A DNA stretch of 59,426 nucleotides from Promicromonosporaceae bacterium (GTDB taxonomy: Bacteria; Actinomycetota; Actinomycetes; Actinomycetales; Cellulomonadaceae): the NCBI GenBank assembly GCA_009783295.1, contig WRHK01000022.1, positions 1-59,426 of the forward strand, given 5' to 3'. This document shows positions 1-9,075 of this stretch, one piece after another (position 1 is the first letter of the stretch; every line of letters begins with the position of its first letter). The notes below the pieces were generated by a model, which did not search any database, had not been told where the DNA came from, and saw only the letters and a program-made list of their open reading frames with translations. A program made the translations under genes and the position numbers.

Positions 1-377
1 GTCAGCACCTCGACCCGGTTGCCGGCGGCGTCGGCGGTGTGGAACCGCTCGTAGCCGTCGAACGTGAGGCGTTCGCTCCAGTCGACCTCGAAGCCCAGGC
101 GGGCCAGCCGCTCGCCGGTGGCTTCGAGGTCGGCGACGTCGTCCACCGCGAACGCCGGGTGGCCGCGCCGCGTCGGCACGGGCGGGTCGGCGACCCCCAC
201 GTGCAGCTCGGCGATCACCGTCCCGACGGCGTCGAACGCGCGGAACCAGCAGCCGCCGCGGCCCGCGAGCGCGGGCGGCTGGGGCACCTCGGTGAGACCG
301 AGGCCCTCCGCGTAGAAGCGCCGGGCGGCGTCCTCGCCGTACGGCGCGCAGGTCACCTGGACGTGGTGGAGGCGCAT
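1..377 (-). CDS. VOC (glyoxalase/bleomycin-resistance fold) protein, C-terminus beyond window
   Basis: The minus strand reads from an ATG at 377 to the window edge without a stop (125 codons seen). The protein begins MRLHHVQV, with a paired His at residues 4-5 where VOC metalloenzymes place their first metal ligand, followed by FYAEGLGL near residue 21 and a second half beginning HPAFAVDDV, the usual two beta-alpha-beta-beta-beta modules. The family includes glyoxalases, dioxygenases and antibiotic-binding proteins; the substrate cannot be told. The start is supported by a TACGCT hexamer exactly 7 nt upstream and no Shine-Dalgarno sequence, implying a leaderless mRNA. Confidence 0.85.
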   Translation of the reverse strand, partial: MRLHHVQVTCAPYGEDAARRFYAEGLGLTEVPQPPALAGRGGCWFRAFDAVGTVIAELHVGVADPPVPTRRGHPAFAVDDVADLEATGERLARLGFEVDWSERLTFDGYERFHTADAAGNRVEVL

Positions 378-713
378 GGTCGCGAGCGTACTGCGGCGAT
401 GAGACCGCCGGCCGGGCGTCGTCGCACGGGCACGAACCCGCTGGACGCCACCGCCGCCGCCCCGGCTGCACGAGCTGTTCGGCGACCTGGACGAGCTCGT
501 CGTCCACGAGCACATGGCCCACATCGGCCAGGGGATCGCCGACCAGTGCCCGCGGCCGGATCGGGCATCGTCGGCTCCTTCGCTGGTCACGATCCTGGGT
601 GCACCCGGTGGGCATCTTGCGCCATCGTGCCCGCCCGGATTGCCGCAAGCGCAGGTCACGGTTACTTTCGACGCAGCAGTACCCCCATCGGCTCGACTGA
701 GTAGGTGACTTGA
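378..713. other. Intergenic region with a possible decayed gene fragment
   Basis: This 336 nt gap between the divergent VOC gene and mihF holds no complete gene. The plus strand from about 463 to 552 reads in one frame RLHELFGDLDELVVHEHMA and then HIGQGIADQCP, which looks like genuine protein in composition, but it has no start upstream and the following residues lose coding character. It may be a leftover of a degraded gene or chance. The last 60 nt are less GC-rich and should hold the mihF promoter, but I cannot pick one with confidence. Confidence 0.35.
385..390 (-). promoter_or_regulatory. -10 element of leaderless promoter for the VOC gene
   Basis: TACGCT on the minus strand lies 7 nt before the ATG at 377, so transcription would start at or next to the start codon. 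Confidence 0.55.
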
Positions 714-1025
714 GTGGCCCTTCCTCCTCTCACTCCGGAGCAGCGTGCGGCAGCCCTTGAGAAGGCCGCCGAGGCGCGCCGTGTGCGCGCGGAGATCAAG
801 AACCGTCTGAAGTACTCCCAGGGCTCCCTCAAGGAGGTCATCGAGCAGGGTCAGTCGGACGACGTCGTCGGCAAGCTCAAGGTCGTCGCCCTGCTCGAGT
901 CACTCCCGGGGGTCGGTAAGGTGAAGGCCAAGCAGATCATGGACGAGGTCGGCATCGCCGAGACTCGTCGTGTCCGCGGCCTCGGACCTCACCAGGCGGC
1001 CGCACTCATCGAGAGGTTTGGCTGA
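714..1025 (+). CDS. mihF: Actinobacterial integration host factor (mIHF), nucleoid-associated protein
   Basis: The 103 aa product starts [18 protein letters not shown] and ends in a helix-two turns-helix DNA-binding region ([18 protein letters not shown], then [10 protein letters not shown]). This is the conserved actinobacterial mIHF, a small basic protein that bends DNA and compacts the nucleoid; it is unrelated in fold to the enteric IHF alpha/beta pair. The GTG at 714 gives the canonical family N-terminus. It lies directly upstream of gmk, whose likely start overlaps its stop codon, followed by rpoZ and coaBC, the same order as in mycobacteria and streptomycetes. Confidence 0.97.
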   Translation: MALPPLTPEQRAAALEKAAEARRVRAEIKNRLKYSQGSLKEVIEQGQSDDVVGKLKVVALLESLPGVGKVKAKQIMDEVGIAETRRVRGLGPHQAAALIERFG

Positions 1026-1635
1026 CATTTCCGCAACGCCTGCGCCCGCCGCGCCGCCCGCCCGTCTGACCGTCCTTGCCGGGCCCACGGCCGTCGGCAA
1101 GGGCACCGTCTCCGCGGACGTCCGCGACCGGTACCCGCAGGTGTGGCTCTCGGTGTCGGCCACGACCCGTGCCCCTCGCCCCGGCGAGGTCCACGGCGTG
1201 CACTACCTGTTCGTCTCGCCCGAGGAGTTCGACCGCATGGTCGCCGGCGGGCAGATGCTCGAGTGGGCGGTGGTGCACGGCCGCAACAGGTACGGCACGC
1301 CTCGCGGCCCGGTGGATGAGCACCTGGCCGCGGGCGTCCCGACCCTGCTCGAGATCGACCTGCAGGGCGCTCGGCAGGTCCGCGAGTCCATGCCCGAGGC
1401 GCAGTTCGTGTTCCTCGCCCCGCCGTCGTTCGAGGAGCTCGAGCGTCGGCTGGTGGGGCGCGGCACCGAGGACGCCGAGGAGCGCGAGCGCCGCCTGGCC
1501 ACCGCCCGGGTCGAGCTCGCGGCCGAGGCGGAGTTCGACGTGACCATCGTCAACGACGACGTGCGCCGCGCCACCGACGAGCTGGTGGGCTTCATGGGCC
1601 TGGCGGTGGGAAGGAACGCGCAGGTCGGCGGTTAG
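1018..1635 (+). CDS. gmk: Guanylate kinase
   Basis: Phosphorylates GMP to GDP with ATP, the step between IMP-derived GMP and GTP/dGTP. The P-loop reads [14 protein letters not shown]; the GMP-binding region has [13 protein letters not shown] and GVHYLF, and the lid [17 protein letters not shown] chose the TTG at 1018, which overlaps the mihF stop by 8 nt and gives 205 aa. A GTG at 970 would extend the protein by 16 residues deep into mihF, which is less likely. The S/G-x-T-A/x-V-GKG P-loop (here GPTAVGKG) is usual in actinobacteria. The gene is probably translationally coupled to mihF. Confidence 0.96.
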   Translation: MADISATPAPAAPPARLTVLAGPTAVGKGTVSADVRDRYPQVWLSVSATTRAPRPGEVHGVHYLFVSPEEFDRMVAGGQMLEWAVVHGRNRYGTPRGPVDEHLAAGVPTLLEIDLQGARQVRESMPEAQFVFLAPPSFEELERRLVGRGTEDAEERERRLATARVELAAEAEFDVTIVNDDVRRATDELVGFMGLAVGRNAQVGG

Positions 1636-1681
1636 ACTGTTCGGCAGTCCCTGACCCTCCTCCCTTCCTGGAGCGTGAACC

Positions 1682-1978
1682 ATGGCCGGAACCGTGGCCC
1701 AGCCCATCGGCATCACCGACCCGCCGATCGACGAGCTGCTCGCCAAGACCGACTCGAAGTACGGCCTGGTGCTCTACGCCGCCAAGCGTGCCCGCCAGAT
1801 CAACGCGTACTACTCGCAGCTCAACGAGGGCCTGCTCGAGAACGTCGGCCCGCTCGTGGACGCGCGTGCGCAGGAGAAGCCGCTGTCGATCGCGATGCGC
1901 GAGATCAACCGCGGCCTGCTGACCTCGACCCCGATCGAGGCTGCTGAGGGCGAGCAGGACGTGCCCGAGGGCTTCTGA
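1682..1978 (+). CDS. rpoZ: RNA polymerase omega subunit
   Basis: A 98 aa protein with the omega motifs [23 protein letters not shown] (residues about 17-39), PLSIAMREI and a short acidic tail. Omega wraps the C-terminal tail of beta-prime and helps assemble core polymerase. It lies 46 nt after gmk and 4 nt before coaBC, the usual actinobacterial order gmk-rpoZ-coaBC. The start follows GGAGCGTGAACC, a modest Shine-Dalgarno sequence. Confidence 0.97.
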   Translation: MAGTVAQPIGITDPPIDELLAKTDSKYGLVLYAAKRARQINAYYSQLNEGLLENVGPLVDARAQEKPLSIAMREINRGLLTSTPIEAAEGEQDVPEGF

Positions 1979-1982
1979 TCCC

Positions 1983-3194
1983 ATGCGGATCGTCCTGGGT
2001 GTCAGCGGGGGCATCGCCGCGTACAAGGCGGTGCTCCTGCTGCGTCTGCTGCGCGAGGCCGGTCACGCCGTGCGCGTGATCCCCACGCAGGCAGCGCTGC
2101 GGTTCGTGGGCGCACCCACCTGGGAGGCGCTGTCGGGCGAACCCGTCAGCACCGAGGTGTTCGACGACGTCGAGCACGTGCAGCACGTGGCGCTCGGCCA
2201 GAGCGCCGACCTGGTCATCGTGGCCCCTGCCACGGCCGACCTGCTGGCCCGCGCGGCCTCTGGCCGTGCCGACGACCTGCTGACCTCCACGCTGCTGGCG
2301 GCCCACGGCCCGGTGGTGATGGCGCCGGCGATGCACACGGAGATGTGGGAGCACGCCGCCACGCGGGCGAACGTGGCGACGCTGCGCGCCCGCGGCGTGC
2401 ACGTCATCGAGCCGGCGTCGGGCCGCCTGACCGGCAAGGACTCGGGCGCCGGGCGCCTGCCGGACCCCGAGGACATCGCCCGCGAGGCGCTGGCGGTGCT
2501 CGCCGCGTCGCGCTCGCCGCAGGACCTCGCCGGGCGCCGCGTGGTGGTCTCGGCCGGCGGCACGCGCGAGCCCCTGGACCCGGTGCGCTGGATCGGCAAC
2601 CGCTCGACGGGGCGGCAGGGCGTGGCCCTGGCCGAGGCGGCGCGCGCCCGCGGCGCGCAGGTGACGCTGGTGGCCGCGAACCTCGAGGGCGTCGGCGCGG
2701 ACGCCGTGGCCGACGTGCTGGTGCGCGTCGAGTCGACGGCCGAGCTGCGCGAGGCGGTCCGCTCGGCCGCGCTGGACGCCGACGTCGTGGTCATGGCGGC
2801 TGCCGTGGCCGACTTCCGGCCGGCGGCGCGGACCGAGGCCAAGATCAAGAAGGTGCCGGGCCAGGGCCCGGCGCCGATCGAGCTGGTGGAGAACCCGGAC
2901 GTGCTGGCCGAGCTGGTGCGCGACCGGCTGCGCCCCGGCCAAGTGGTGGTGGGCTTCGCGGCCGAGACCGGCGACGCCGCCGGCAGCGTGCTGGACCACG
3001 GCCGCGCGAAGGCCGTGCGCAAGGGCGCCGACCTGCTCGCGGTGAACGCGGTGGGCGCGGGGCGTGGCTTCGGGACGCCCGACAACGAGGTGTGGGTGCT
3101 GGACGCCACAGGCGAGCAGGTGGCCCACGCGAGCGGCACGAAGCGGCAGGTCGCGGACGGCCTGTGGGACGCCGTCGTGAAGGCGCTCGGCTGA
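1983..3194 (+). CDS. coaBC: Bifunctional phosphopantothenoylcysteine decarboxylase / phosphopantothenate-cysteine ligase
   Basis: Performs two consecutive coenzyme A steps: CoaB joins cysteine to 4'-phosphopantothenate, and the FMN-dependent CoaC decarboxylates the product to 4'-phosphopantetheine. The 403 aa protein has CoaC at about 1-175 ([10 protein letters not shown]; catalytic-type His in VQHVALG near residue 68; VAPAT) and CoaB at about 185-403 ([32 protein letters not shown]). Compared with the E. coli enzyme as I recall it, PAMNxxMW reads PAMHTEMW (His 118 for Asn), and the region that carries the active-site cysteine reads [13 protein letters not shown] with no Cys. I believe both are actinobacterial variants, not signs of loss. 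Confidence 0.96.
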   Translation: MRIVLGVSGGIAAYKAVLLLRLLREAGHAVRVIPTQAALRFVGAPTWEALSGEPVSTEVFDDVEHVQHVALGQSADLVIVAPATADLLARAASGRADDLLTSTLLAAHGPVVMAPAMHTEMWEHAATRANVATLRARGVHVIEPASGRLTGKDSGAGRLPDPEDIAREALAVLAASRSPQDLAGRRVVVSAGGTREPLDPVRWIGNRSTGRQGVALAEAARARGAQVTLVAANLEGVGADAVADVLVRVESTAELREAVRSAALDADVVVMAAAVADFRPAARTEAKIKKVPGQGPAPIELVENPDVLAELVRDRLRPGQVVVGFAAETGDAAGSVLDHGRAKAVRKGADLLAVNAVGAGRGFGTPDNEVWVLDATGEQVAHASGTKRQVADGLWDAVVKALG

Positions 3195-3250
3195 CCGTCC
3201 CGTATCGCGGGCGCCGGCTGTCCGGCATGCGGGATTCACCCCGAGCGTGG

Positions 3251-3281
3251 TTGGGTCCGGGACGCCGTGGCGCCATAGGGT
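3251..3281 (+). promoter_or_regulatory. metK promoter, leaderless type
   Basis: TTGGGT (3251-3256) and TAGGGT (3276-3281) are separated by 19 nt, and the -10 ends 7 nt before the metK ATG at 3289. No Shine-Dalgarno sequence is present and there is no room for a SAM riboswitch. The preceding 50 nt after coaBC contain a weak hairpin (GCCGG/CCGGC). Confidence 0.55.
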
Positions 3282-3288
3282 GACCGTC

Positions 3289-4488
3289 ATGACCGATGCG
3301 CTGCGCCTCTTCACGTCCGAGTCCGTGACCGAAGGACATCCGGACAAGGTGTGCGACCAGATCTCCGACGCCGTGCTCGACGCGATCCTCGACCAGGACC
3401 CGCGGGCACGTGTCGCCGTCGAGACCATGGTCACCACCGGCCTCGTGCACTTGGCGGGCGAGGTCTCCACCAGCGCGTACGTCGAGATCCCCCAGATCGT
3501 GCGGGATGTCGTCAAGCGCATCGGATACACGTCGTCGGCGGTCGGGTTCGACGGCGCCTCGTGCGGCGTGTCCGTGTCGATCGGGCAGCAGTCCCCGGAC
3601 ATCGCCCAGGGCGTCGACAAGTCCGCCGAGCAGCGCGACGACACCGCCGACCACGACCCGCTGGACGCGCAGGGCGCCGGCGACCAGGGCCTGATGTTCG
3701 GCTACGCGTGCGACGACACGCCCCAGCTCATGCCGCTGCCCATCTGGCTGTCGCACCGCCTCGCGGAGCGGCTGTCCGAGGTGCGCCGCACCGGCGAGGT
3801 CCCGGGGCTGCGCCCCGACGGCAAGACGCAGGTCACCATCGCCTACGACGGCGACCGCCCGGTGCGCGTGGACGCCGTCGTCGTGTCCACGCAGCACGAC
3901 GAGGACGTGCTGCAGGAGACCCTGTACAAGGAGATCGCCACCAAGGTCGTGGCGCCCGTGCTCGAGACGGTCGACATCGACACCGCCGACCACAAGCTGT
4001 ACGTGAACCCGACGGGCAAGTTCGTGGTGGGCGGCCCGCAGGGCGACGCCGGCCTGACGGGCCGCAAGATCATCGTCGACACCTACGGCGGCATGGCCCG
4101 CCACGGCGGCGGCGCGTTCTCGGGCAAGGACCCGTCGAAGGTGGACCGCTCGGCCGCGTACGCGATGCGCTGGGTGGCCAAGAACGTGGTGGCGGCGGGC
4201 CTGGCGCGCCGCTGCGAGGTGCAGGTCGCCTACGCGATCGGCCGCGCGCGCCCCGTGGGCCTGTACGTGGAGACGTTCGGCACGGAGACGGTGCCGGTGT
4301 CCCGCATCCAGGCGGCCATCGAGACGGTGTTCGACCTGCGCCCGGCGGCGATCATCGCCGACCTGGACCTGCTGCGCCCCATCTACGCCAAGACGGCCGC
4401 CTACGGGCACTTCGGGCGCGAGCTGCCGGAGTTCACGTGGGAGCGCACCGACCGGGTCGAGGCGCTGAAGGCCGCCGTCGCCGGCTGA
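3289..4488 (+). CDS. metK: S-adenosylmethionine synthetase
   Basis: Forms S-adenosylmethionine from methionine and ATP. The 399 aa protein shows the family blocks [15 protein letters not shown] near the N-terminus, GFDGASCGV, the substrate loop [16 protein letters not shown], and the phosphate-binding [16 protein letters not shown] about residue 275. The ATG at 3289 gives [16 protein letters not shown], the standard start; upstream in-frame GTGs at 3247 and 3280 are rejected because they fall in the promoter. In many actinobacteria metK lies between coaBC and priA, as here. Confidence 0.97.
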   Translation: MTDALRLFTSESVTEGHPDKVCDQISDAVLDAILDQDPRARVAVETMVTTGLVHLAGEVSTSAYVEIPQIVRDVVKRIGYTSSAVGFDGASCGVSVSIGQQSPDIAQGVDKSAEQRDDTADHDPLDAQGAGDQGLMFGYACDDTPQLMPLPIWLSHRLAERLSEVRRTGEVPGLRPDGKTQVTIAYDGDRPVRVDAVVVSTQHDEDVLQETLYKEIATKVVAPVLETVDIDTADHKLYVNPTGKFVVGGPQGDAGLTGRKIIVDTYGGMARHGGGAFSGKDPSKVDRSAAYAMRWVAKNVVAAGLARRCEVQVAYAIGRARPVGLYVETFGTETVPVSRIQAAIETVFDLRPAAIIADLDLLRPIYAKTAAYGHFGRELPEFTWERTDRVEALKAAVAG

Positions 4489-4540
4489 GCCCGTGTGTCT
4501 CCTGGCCACCGCTGTCCCCGGCGTGTGGTGAGGTTCTGGC

Positions 4541-6670
4541 ATGAGTTCCGTCGACGACGCCGCTGGTGAGCAGGGGGCACTGCTCGCGCTCGACGACGTG
4601 AAGCCCCCGGCGCCCCGGGGCCGGCGCAAGGCCGCGCTCGGGGCGCAGGAGATGGCCTCCGAGCTCCCCGTCGCGCGCGTGCTGCTGGATCTGCAGCCGG
4701 CGCACCTGGACCGCGAGTACGACTACCTGGTGCCGGCGTCGATGGCGGACGGCGCGCAGCCGGGCACCCGGGTGCGCGCCCGGTTCGGCGCGCAGGAGGT
4801 CGACGGGTTCGTCGTCGCGCGCCTCGCCTCGTCGGAGCACGACGGGCGGCTGGTGCCGCTGCGGCGCCTGGTGTCAGCCGAGGTGGTGCTGACACCGCCG
4901 GTGCTGCGGCTGGTGCGCGCCGTCGCCGAGCGCTGGGCGGGGACGACGGCGGACGTGCTGCGCCTGGCCGTGCCGCCGCGGCACGCACGCACGGAGAAGG
5001 AGCCGGCCCCTGACGCGGACGACGCCCCCGCGACGCCCGCACCGGCGTCGTGGGCGGGCCTGTGGGCGCCGTACCGGGGCGGGGAGGCATTCCTGGGCCA
5101 CGTGGCCCGCGGCGGCGCTCCCAAGGCCGTCTGGACGCCCCTGCCGGGCCTCGCGCCGGCACTCGAGGACGGCGGCGTGCCGACGGTGACGCACTGGGCC
5201 GCGGCGGTGGCGCTGGCGGCCCGCGCGGCGGTGACCGCGGGCCGGGGCGTGCTGGTGGTGGTGCCCGACGCGCGCGACGCAGGGCGCGTGGCGGCGGCCG
5301 TCGAGGCGGCAGGCGTGCCGGACGTGGTGCGGCTTCTGGCGGAGGACGGGCCCGCTCCGCGGTACCGGGCGTTCCTGGCGGCCGCCCGGGGGCGCGCCCG
5401 CGTGGTAGTGGGCACGCGCGCGGCGATGTTCGCGCCGGTCGCCGACCTGGGACTGGTGGCCGTCTGGGGCGACGGCGAGGACACCCTGGCGGAGCCGCAC
5501 GCCCCCTACCCTCATGCGCGCGACGTGCTGGCGCTGCGCTCGGACCTGGAGCAGGCCGCCTACCTGCTGGGCTCGCCCGGCCGCACGGCGGCCGCGCAGG
5601 CCCTGCTGGCGGGCTGGGCGCACGAGGTCGTCGCGCCGCGCGAGGTGGTGCGCGCCCGCGCGCCGCGCGTGCGCGCGCTGACGTCGACGGAGCTGGCCGC
5701 CGAGGGCCCCGGCGCGGCGGCCCGCATCCCCACGGCCGCGTGGCGGGCAGCGCGGGACGCCCTGGCGCACGGCCCGGTGCTGGTGCAGGTGCCGCGCACC
5801 GGCTACCTGCCGGTCGTGGCGTGCGTGCGCTGCCGCACGCCCGCCACGTGCGACGCCTGCCACGGCCCGCTGGCCCTGGGGTCGGGCACGGCCGCCCCGC
5901 AGTGCCGGTGGTGCGGGCGGCTGGCCGCCGGGTGGCGGTGCGGGGAGTGCGGGTCGAGCGGGCTGCGCGCGGTCCGCGTGGGCTCCGAGCGCACCGCCGA
6001 GGAGCTGGGCCGCGCGTTCCCGGGCGTGCCCGTGCGGGTCTCGACGTCGACGGCGCCCGGCGGGGTCATGGACCGGGTGCCGGGCCGGCCCGCCGTCGTC
6101 GTGGCGACGCCCGGTGCCGAGCCGGTGGCCGACGGCGGGTACGCCGCGGCCCTGCTGCTGGACGCGGCCGTCGCGACAGCGGCCCCCGGGCTGGACGGCG
6201 CGACGCGCGCCCTGCACCGCTGGCTGGCGGCCGCGCACCTGGTGCGCCCGGCCACGGCGGGCGGGCAGGTGCTGCTGGTCGGGGACGCGGCGCCGGGGCC
6301 CACGGGCGCGCTGGTGCGGTTCGACCCGGGCGGGTTCGCGGACCGGGAGCTGGCCGAGCGCATCGAGCTGGCACTGCCCCCCGCGGTGCGGGTGGCGGCC
6401 GTGACCGGGGACCGGGCGTCGGTGGCGGCCCTGGTGGGGCGGGTGCCGCTGGCGACCCCGGAGGCGACACTCGGCCCGGTGGACGTCGAGCAGGACGCAC
6501 CGGGGGACGGCAGCCTGTTCGACGGCGCGCCCGTGCGCGTCGTGGTGCGCGTACCGTCGCAGCACGGCCTGGAGCTGGCCCGGCAGCTGCGGGCGTCGCA
6601 GGCGGTGCGCTCGGCGCACCGGGAACCCGGCACCCTGCGGGTGCGTCTCGACCCTGAGGAGCTCTTGTGA
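4541..6670 (+). CDS. priA: Actinobacterial PriA (primosomal N' protein) lacking helicase motifs
   Basis: In most bacteria PriA reloads the replisome at stalled forks using a 3'-5' helicase. The 709 aa product has the N-terminal 3'BD-like domain (ARVLLDLQPAHLDREYDYLVP from about residue 45), and about residue 425 an eight-Cys zinc region with CVRC, CDAC, CRWC and CGEC. The ATPase motifs are not there: the Walker A position reads RGGAPKAVW and the DEEH position GDGEDTL. Actinobacterial PriA is known for this loss, so it is presumably a structural fork-binding or assembly factor. The downstream HAD gene overlaps its stop (GTGA), implying coupling. Confidence 0.9.
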   Translation: MSSVDDAAGEQGALLALDDVKPPAPRGRRKAALGAQEMASELPVARVLLDLQPAHLDREYDYLVPASMADGAQPGTRVRARFGAQEVDGFVVARLASSEHDGRLVPLRRLVSAEVVLTPPVLRLVRAVAERWAGTTADVLRLAVPPRHARTEKEPAPDADDAPATPAPASWAGLWAPYRGGEAFLGHVARGGAPKAVWTPLPGLAPALEDGGVPTVTHWAAAVALAARAAVTAGRGVLVVVPDARDAGRVAAAVEAAGVPDVVRLLAEDGPAPRYRAFLAAARGRARVVVGTRAAMFAPVADLGLVAVWGDGEDTLAEPHAPYPHARDVLALRSDLEQAAYLLGSPGRTAAAQALLAGWAHEVVAPREVVRARAPRVRALTSTELAAEGPGAAARIPTAAWRAARDALAHGPVLVQVPRTGYLPVVACVRCRTPATCDACHGPLALGSGTAAPQCRWCGRLAAGWRCGECGSSGLRAVRVGSERTAEELGRAFPGVPVRVSTSTAPGGVMDRVPGRPAVVVATPGAEPVADGGYAAALLLDAAVATAAPGLDGATRALHRWLAAAHLVRPATAGGQVLLVGDAAPGPTGALVRFDPGGFADRELAERIELALPPAVRVAAVTGDRASVAALVGRVPLATPEATLGPVDVEQDAPGDGSLFDGAPVRVVVRVPSQHGLELARQLRASQAVRSAHREPGTLRVRLDPEELL

Positions 6671-7284
6671 CGACGGCGATCGACACGGTCGTGTACGACT
6701 TCGGCAACGTGCTGGTGCGCTGGGACCCGCGGGGCGCGTTCGCGGACGTGGACCCGGCGGAGGTGGACGCGTTCTTCGCCGAGTTCGACTTCGTGGCGTT
6801 CAACCACCAGCAGGACGCGGGGGCGGTGACGTTCGCGCAGGCACGCGCCGAGGTGGCCGCCGCGACGCCCCGCTGGGTGCCGTTCCTGGACGCGTACGTC
6901 GCCCGGCAGCGCGACACCCTGGTGGGCCCCGTGGAGGGCTCCCAGGATCTCGTCGAGGAGCTGCGCGGGCTGGGCCTGCGGCTGTACGGGCTGACGAACT
7001 GGTGGGCGGACACGTTCCACCACGCGCAGGACGCGGCGCCGGCGATCGGGCTGATGGACGGCGTGGTGGTGTCGGGGCGGGTGCGGGCCGCCAAGCCGGA
7101 CCCCGAGATCTTCCAGCACCTGATCGACACCTACGACGTCGACCCGGCGCGGTCGGTGTTCGTGGACGACCTGCCCGCGAACGTCGCGGCGGCCCGCGCC
7201 CTGGGGTTCCGCACCGTGCAGTTCACGGGCACGCCCGCACTGCGGGCTTCCCTGCGCGAGCTCGGCGTCCCGGTCGGGCCGTAG
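6667..7284 (+). CDS. HAD-superfamily hydrolase, subfamily IA (YihX-like phosphatase)
   Basis: A 205 aa haloacid dehalogenase-type hydrolase. Motif I is VVYDFGNVLVRWDP (Asp nucleophile about residue 10), motif II LYGLTNWW (Thr), motif III the Lys in AAKPDPEIF, and motif IV FVDDLPANV. The FGNVLVRWD form of motif I is typical of the YihX/glucose-1-phosphate phosphatase branch, but the substrate is not determined by sequence. The GTG start overlaps the priA stop by 4 nt. Its TAG stop is only 3 nt from the end of the convergent carboxypeptidase gene, leaving no room for a conventional terminator. Confidence 0.9.
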   Translation: MTTAIDTVVYDFGNVLVRWDPRGAFADVDPAEVDAFFAEFDFVAFNHQQDAGAVTFAQARAEVAAATPRWVPFLDAYVARQRDTLVGPVEGSQDLVEELRGLGLRLYGLTNWWADTFHHAQDAAPAIGLMDGVVVSGRVRAAKPDPEIFQHLIDTYDVDPARSVFVDDLPANVAAARALGFRTVQFTGTPALRASLRELGVPVGP

Positions 7285-7287
7285 GGC

Positions 7288-8028
7288 TCAGTAGCCGGGC
7301 GCGGCGGGCAGGCCGAGGTACTCCTCGAGGCTGAGCGCCCCCGCGGCGGCGACGTCGCGGGCGGCCTGCACGCCGACGTACCGCAGGTGCCACGGCTCGG
7401 CCGTGTACCCGGTGACGGCCTGCTGCCCGGCCTGGTAGCGCACCACGAACCCGTAGTCGGCGGCGTGCGCGGCCAGCCACCCGGCCTGCACGGTGGTGCC
7501 GAAGCACTCGAAGGCCTGGCACGTGCCGGTGGCGGGCAGCACGTCGACGGCCAGGCCCGTCTGGTGCTCGGAGAACCCGGGCCGGGCGGACTGCTGGTCG
7601 GCGGTGGCCGCCCCGAGCACCCGGACCCAGTGACGGTAGGTGGTCACCTGGTCGGCGTAGGACCGGAACCCGCTGACGGCGCGCACGGGGGCATCGTCGA
7701 CGGCGGCCCCGGCGGCGAGACGGGCGAACGCCTGGGCGGCCTCGGCCCGCAGCAGCACCGCGCCGGCCGGCTGCAGGTCCGACGGCGCGTACGTCACCGG
7801 GTCCAGGGGGCGCTTCTTGGCGACCACGACCAGCAGGCTCGCGGCGTCGTCGGCGGCCTGCTCCCAGGCCGCGCGGCGGGCCTGCTGGGCGGCGGGCAGC
7901 ACCTGCCGGACGGCCGGGGAGGCGCTGCCGGGGCCGTACGGCCCGTCGACGGGCCCGAACGCGTCGGGCAAGCGCAGCGTGCCGACGGCGGCCAGCACCA
8001 GCACGGGCACGACCACCAGCCGGACCAT
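7288..8028 (-). CDS. M15-family D-alanyl-D-alanine carboxypeptidase (VanY-like), exported
   Basis: A 246 aa zinc peptidase that should trim the terminal D-Ala from peptidoglycan stem peptides outside the membrane. An N-terminal hydrophobic segment (VRLVVVPVLVLAAVG) acts as signal or anchor. The M15 signatures are SGFRSYADQ, the zinc site SEHQTGLAVDV (His and Asp ligands) and EPWHLRYVG (catalytic Glu and third zinc His). I start at the ATG at 8028, giving a short cytosolic N-terminus before the hydrophobic segment; the longer open frame to 8112 has an implausible Arg/Trp-rich leader. It is divergent from fmt. Confidence 0.9.
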   Translation of the reverse strand: MVRLVVVPVLVLAAVGTLRLPDAFGPVDGPYGPGSASPAVRQVLPAAQQARRAAWEQAADDAASLLVVVAKKRPLDPVTYAPSDLQPAGAVLLRAEAAQAFARLAAGAAVDDAPVRAVSGFRSYADQVTTYRHWVRVLGAATADQQSARPGFSEHQTGLAVDVLPATGTCQAFECFGTTVQAGWLAAHAADYGFVVRYQAGQQAVTGYTAEPWHLRYVGVQAARDVAAAGALSLEEYLGLPAAPGY

Positions 8029-8103
8029 CTGCGCACCTGACACGGGATACGACGGTACCGCGCGGCCGGGCGACGCCCAAGGCACCCGCCACCTCGCGGA
8101 ACG

Positions 8104-8109
8104 TAGGAT
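8104..8109 (+). promoter_or_regulatory. -10 element of leaderless fmt promoter
   Basis: TAGGAT ends 6 nt before the GTG start of fmt at 8116, with no Shine-Dalgarno sequence between. Confidence 0.55.
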
Positions 8110-8115
8110 CACCGG

Positions 8116-9075
8116 GTGCGTCTGCTCTTCGCTGGTACCCCTGAGGCCGCCGTGCCCTCCCTCCAGGCCCTGATCGCCTCACGGCACGACGTCGTCGCCG
8201 TGCTCACCCGGGCGGACGCCCCGGCGGGCCGCGGCCGCCGGCTGGTGCCCTCGCCCGTGCGCGTCGCGGCCGAGGCCGCCGGCATCCCGGTGATCACCGA
8301 CGTGCCCCGCGGCGAGGAGTTCCTGGCCCGCCTGCGCGACCTCGACGTCGACGCGGCCCCCGTCGTCGCCTACGGGCACCTGCTGCGCCCCGAGGTGCTC
8401 GCCGTCCCACGCCACGGGTGGGTCAACCTGCACTTCTCCCTGCTGCCCGCCTGGCGCGGCGCCGCGCCCGTGCAGCGCGCCGTCATGGCCGGCGACGAGA
8501 TCACCGGCGCCACCACGTTCGTGCTCGACGAGGGCATGGACACCGGGCCCGTGCTCGGCACCATGACCGAGACCATCCGCCCCCGCGACACCGCCGGCGA
8601 CCTGCTCGGCCGCCTCGCCGACGCCGGCGCCGGCCTGCTGGTCGCCACCCTGGACGCCCTCGAGGACGGCGGGCTCGACCCGCAGCCCCAGCCGACCGAC
8701 GGCGTCTCCCTCGCCGCGAAGCTCACCACCGCCGACGCGCACGTCGACTTCCGCGACCCGGCGCTCGCGGTCGACCGCCGCATCCGCGGCTGCACCCCGG
8801 CCCCCGGCGCCTGGACCACCGTCCCCGGCCCCGACGGCGACACCGCCCGCCTCGGCCTGGGCCCCGTCACCCCGCGCCCCGACGTCACCGACCTGCCCCC
8901 CGGGCAGCTGCGGGCCGGCAAGCGGGAGGTGCTCGTCGGCACCGCCACCCACGCCGTCCAGCTCGATCTCGTCCAGCCCGTCGGCAAGAAGCCCATGGCC
9001 GCCGCCGACTGGGCCCGCGGCGCCCGCCTCGACGACGGCACCGTGCTCGGCACCCCCGCGGAGGTGGCCCCGTGA
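8116..9075 (+). CDS. fmt: Methionyl-tRNA formyltransferase
   Basis: Formylates initiator Met-tRNA using 10-formyltetrahydrofolate. The 319 aa protein begins [16 protein letters not shown] and carries the catalytic segment [19 protein letters not shown] (about residues 106-124), then [16 protein letters not shown] with the conserved Asp, and a C-terminal tRNA-binding domain with GCTPAPGAW. The usual Ala in NxHASLLP is Phe here. The stop codon overlaps the GTG of rsmB, so the two are coupled, as in many bacteria. Confidence 0.96.
   Translation: MRLLFAGTPEAAVPSLQALIASRHDVVAVLTRADAPAGRGRRLVPSPVRVAAEAAGIPVITDVPRGEEFLARLRDLDVDAAPVVAYGHLLRPEVLAVPRHGWVNLHFSLLPAWRGAAPVQRAVMAGDEITGATTFVLDEGMDTGPVLGTMTETIRPRDTAGDLLGRLADAGAGLLVATLDALEDGGLDPQPQPTDGVSLAAKLTTADAHVDFRDPALAVDRRIRGCTPAPGAWTTVPGPDGDTARLGLGPVTPRPDVTDLPPGQLRAGKREVLVGTATHAVQLDLVQPVGKKPMAAADWARGARLDDGTVLGTPAEVAP

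Noticed and set aside
970-1017. Earlier GTG start for gmk
   Set aside because: Would overlap mihF by 56 nt without a better ribosome binding site.
3195-3288. SAM riboswitch before metK
   Set aside because: Only about 90 nt, no conserved aptamer blocks, and a promoter ending next to the ATG.
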